From Nitratireductor soli (GTDB taxonomy: Bacteria; Pseudomonadota; Alphaproteobacteria; Rhizobiales; Rhizobiaceae), in the NCBI RefSeq assembly GCF_001050155.1, contig NZ_LFVY01000010.1, positions 153,577 through 217,576 on the forward strand: a DNA stretch of 64,000 bases, written 5' to 3'. A program made the position numbers and the translations under genes. The notes beneath the pieces were generated by a model. That model did no database searches. It was not told the DNA's origin and worked only from the letters and a program-made list of their open reading frames with translations. This document shows, one piece after another, positions 62,533-64,000 of the stretch. The stretch's first letter is position 1, and every line of letters begins with the position of its first letter.

Positions 62533-63576
62533 TCAGCGCTCGACCGGCTTGCCGGCCGACTGCCGCACATGCAGTTCGGGCTTGATCAGTTCCTGCGCCG
62601 GATTGACGGCCGCTCCGTTCAGCCGGTCGAGCAGGACACGGGCTGCCCGCCGCCCCACATCGCGCTGGCCGTTCCAGACGGTGGTCAGCGCCGGCGTCGC
62701 GATGGCCGCCTCCTCCAAATCGTCATAGCCGGTCACGGAAATATCGACGCCCGGCACGAGGCCGGCACGCGCGATGCCGTTCATCAAGCCGATGGCGACC
62801 AGATCGTTCCAGCAGACCGCCGCCGTCGGCTTGTCCTTCAGCGCGAGGAATGCGCCGGTGATCTCGAAACCCGCCTGCTTGGTGCGCGGTCCGGCAAAGC
62901 GCCATTGCGGCTTTATCTCGAGCCCGGCCTTTTGCATGGCATCGACATAGCCCTGGTAGCGGTCGCGGCCGGTCGAAGTCTGGTCGGTGCCGCCGATCAT
63001 GGCGATCCGTTTGTGGCCGAGCGAAATCAGATGATTGGTGGCGAGCGCCGTCCCGTAGGCGTCGTCGCCGCGAAACACCGGCACCTGCGCGCCCTCCACG
63101 GAACGGGCGATCAGCACCACCGGCAGGCCGTTTTCCTCCACCAGGCGGATGTCCTGAGCCGGCGTACCGATTGCCGGCGACATGATCAGGCCGTCGGCGC
63201 CGAGCTGCAGCAGCGTGTCGATGAACGTCCGCTGTTTTTCCAGCTGGTCATAATGGTTGGACAACAGGAAGGTCTGGCGCGAACGGTCGAGTTCGCTTTC
63301 GATGGAGCGCAGGATCTCGGCGAAGAACGGATTCATGATGTCGTGCACCACGACCCCGACAATGCCCGAGCGCGAGGTGCGCAGGCTGGCCGCTCGCCGG
63401 TTGTAGATATAGCCGATCTCGCGCGCATGCTCCTTGATGCGTTGCCTTGTGGCATCGGCCACCAGCGGACTGTCGCGCAGCGCCAGCGACACGGTTGCCG
63501 TGGAAACGCCGAGAGCCTCGGCAATCGTCGAAAGCTTGATTTTCTGCGCCAGCTTACCTCTCCCCCAGGGCAACAT
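62533..63576 (-). CDS. LacI-family transcriptional regulator
   Basis: The 347-residue protein has an N-terminal LacI HTH (KLSTIAEALGVSTATVSLALRDSPLVADATRQRIKEHA), a hinge helix (YNRRAASLRTSRSG) and a periplasmic-binding-like core (GVVVHDIMNPFFAEILRSIE, NDLVAIGLMNG). It probably regulates itself and the dehydrogenase downstream in response to a sugar or sugar acid. Confidence 0.93.
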   Translation of the reverse strand: MLPWGRGKLAQKIKLSTIAEALGVSTATVSLALRDSPLVADATRQRIKEHAREIGYIYNRRAASLRTSRSGIVGVVVHDIMNPFFAEILRSIESELDRSRQTFLLSNHYDQLEKQRTFIDTLLQLGADGLIMSPAIGTPAQDIRLVEENGLPVVLIARSVEGAQVPVFRGDDAYGTALATNHLISLGHKRIAMIGGTDQTSTGRDRYQGYVDAMQKAGLEIKPQWRFAGPRTKQAGFEITGAFLALKDKPTAAVCWNDLVAIGLMNGIARAGLVPGVDISVTGYDDLEEAAIATPALTTVWNGQRDVGRRAARVLLDRLNGAAVNPAQELIKPELHVRQSAGKPVER

Positions 63577-63664
63577 GCCCGCGTGCTGCGTGGCGGTCGA
63601 TACCCGGCAAAATCGCGTTGAACATCAACCCGTTCGCTTTTCCGGCAAACATCCGTTCGCCATT

Positions 63665-63677
63665 TTAAACTGTTTAA
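63665..63677. promoter_or_regulatory. LacI operator candidate
   Basis: TTAAACTGTTTAA is a perfect palindrome around a central T, 89 bp upstream of the lacI start. Its size and symmetry fit LacI-type operators and suggest autoregulation. Confidence 0.5.
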
Positions 63678-63860
63678 GGATTGCTTATGCCACGCTTGGC
63701 GGAAAGGTCAATGAATATGCTTTGTCGGCATTGAAGCCGGCGGCCCATCGGGAAGCATTCCGACCGGAAGCAGCGCCGCATCGACAGCGGCGCCGCAGCA
63801 AGCCTGGGCGATCAAGGTCGGGATACGAAGCACCGGCGCGAAACCCGGATTTGGTCTTCG

Positions 63861-63963
63861 CTAGAGCGCCATGCGTTCGTTCGAACGCATAGAGGACGCT
63901 CTATCTCATTGTTTTTCGCATTTACGCGGACGTCAGGTGATTCCACCTGACTGCAAAATGCTA
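63861..63963 (+). repeat. Mosaic palindromic repeat, copy 6
   Basis: CTAGAGCGCC...GCTCTA hairpin with inner TTCGTTCGAA, then CGCATTTACGCGG, CAGGTGATTCCACCTG and GCAAAATGCT. The rest of 63577-64000 holds no supported gene. Confidence 0.85.
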
Positions 63964-64000
63964 TGTGGCGCGTGACCTGCTCCCCTGAGATGTTCCCGAT

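Noticed and set aside
63434..63892. Plus-strand gene over the lacI start and the right-hand gap
   Set aside because: Overlaps the strong lacI N-terminal HTH and the operator, with no SD and no domain.

Overview
The window looks like the chromosome of a high-GC alphaproteobacterium of the order Hyphomicrobiales (Rhizobiales), most likely Phyllobacteriaceae/Mesorhizobium-like. Pointers are a split-alpha proton-translocating transhydrogenase with a small aa3-oxidase subunit gene upstream, a DUF992 protein, a soxBDAG operon, several ABC and TRAP uptake systems, and many palindromic intergenic repeats of the rhizobial mosaic type. The genus cannot be fixed from sequence reading alone.

Positions 1-12836 are the right part of an integrated prophage that continues past the left edge. 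A long minus-strand run of overlapping genes holds a replication and recombination module: family A DNA polymerase (cut by the edge), C5 cytosine methyltransferase, a GapR/DUF2312 homologue, DUF2815, DUF2800, an SNF2-type helicase and RusA, with HNH endonucleases inserted among them. A Cro-like/CI-like divergent switch sits at 10.3-10.5 kb, followed by an excisionase-like gene and a tyrosine integrase. The element ends in a copy of the 3' part of tRNA-Val(GAC), from the anticodon loop to CCA, which marks the attachment site.

Positions 12837-33057 hold metabolic and transport genes: an amino-acid ABC permease with a GntR regulator divergent from kynureninase, an RND efflux pair, a MaoC hydratase, a DUF2156 protein, a Cys-rich SufR-like regulator with an MFS exporter, the sarcosine oxidase operon soxBDAG, an SDR, ribosomal protein S21, a TPR lipoprotein and a DUF992 protein. 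Positions 33058-36506 encode the transhydrogenase (pntB, pntAB, pntAA) and a small oxidase subunit. Positions 36684-45012 form a branched-chain amino-acid-type ABC cluster with an acyl-CoA synthetase at its head and a Crp/Fnr regulator upstream. A FeeM-like N-acyltransferase, a GGDEF-EAL protein and a fused indolepyruvate ferredoxin oxidoreductase follow.

Positions 52398-59821 contain two tandem TRAP transporter units. In each, dctQM on the plus strand converges on its own TakP-like binding protein gene on the minus strand, with a mosaic repeat between them. The right end has a PuuD-like glutamine amidotransferase, an Inh-like small secreted protein, a 2-hydroxyacid dehydrogenase and a LacI regulator with a palindromic operator candidate.

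The most unusual signal is in the prophage. The methyltransferase gene is open in a second reading frame for about 1.5 kb, and that second frame encodes a complete zinc-binding HNH nuclease while the first frame carries the methyltransferase motifs on both sides of it. Other notable signals are a broken or frameshifting HNH gene next door, repeated ATGA junction sequences, an 18-bp repeat upstream of two phage genes, and six copies of one mosaic palindromic repeat.
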